Source: Zoogloeaceae bacterium
GTDB taxonomy: Bacteria; Pseudomonadota; Gammaproteobacteria; Burkholderiales; Rhodocyclaceae
Reading direction: 5' to 3'
DNA length: 6,038 nt
NCBI GenBank assembly: GCA_031282665.1
Contig: JAITDH010000135.1
Location: forward strand, 1 to 6,038
In this document: one piece after another, positions 6,026 through 6,038 of the stretch
Layout: each line of letters begins with the position of its first letter
How positions within the stretch are numbered: position 1 is the first letter of the stretch
Notes under the pieces: generated by a model
Told to the model about the DNA's origin: nothing
Databases searched by the model: none
Seen by the model: only the letters and a program-made list of their open reading frames with translations
Program-made: the position numbers and the translations under genes

Positions 6026-6038
6026 GTGGGAAAGGCGG

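Noticed and set aside
1..6038. CRISPR array, tRNA or rRNA genes
   Set aside because: No regularly spaced direct repeats and no tRNA- or rRNA-like segments were seen; the only repeats are the inverted element at the left end and short tandem duplications.

Overview
The window looks like chromosomal DNA from a GC-rich proteobacterium, probably beta or gamma. The main block is strongly GC-rich (for example 45 of 60 bases at 1741-1800), its acyltransferase/ligase is nearly collinear with Escherichia coli Aas, and the left end carries a palindromic intergenic repeat of a type common in these classes. The genus cannot be read from the sequence. All convincing genes lie on the minus strand, so transcription runs from right to left.

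Right and centre (about 6025 down to 927): a lysophospholipid-recycling operon. An ArsR-type helix-turn-helix repressor comes first, preceded by a candidate sigma70 promoter whose -10 box sits inside an inverted repeat (probable operator). It is followed by aas (bifunctional 2-acylglycerophosphoethanolamine acyltransferase / acyl-ACP synthetase, 718 aa), a metal-dependent amidohydrolase of unknown substrate (385 aa, start overlapping the aas stop as TGATG), and an lplT-type major facilitator transporter (452 aa). In E. coli, LplT flips lysophospholipids into the cell and Aas re-acylates them. Here an amidohydrolase gene has been placed between the two partners, and the cluster begins with a possible sensor-repressor.

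Left (863 down to 226): two small overlapping genes of clearly lower GC content (18 of 60 bases at 301-360). They encode a 76-aa beta-rich hypothetical protein and a 136-aa protein with an acyl-carrier-like (DUF1493-like) fold that lacks the phosphopantetheine serine and carries a two-helix membrane hairpin. They look like an acquired cassette rather than part of the lipid operon.

Far left (1-225): no gene. Just past the last stop codon lies a structured element of about 130 bp, made of two inverted GTAG-headed arms around two smaller hairpins, resembling a paired REP (BIME-like) element. Long open frames on the plus strand opposite the operon are GC-driven shadows.
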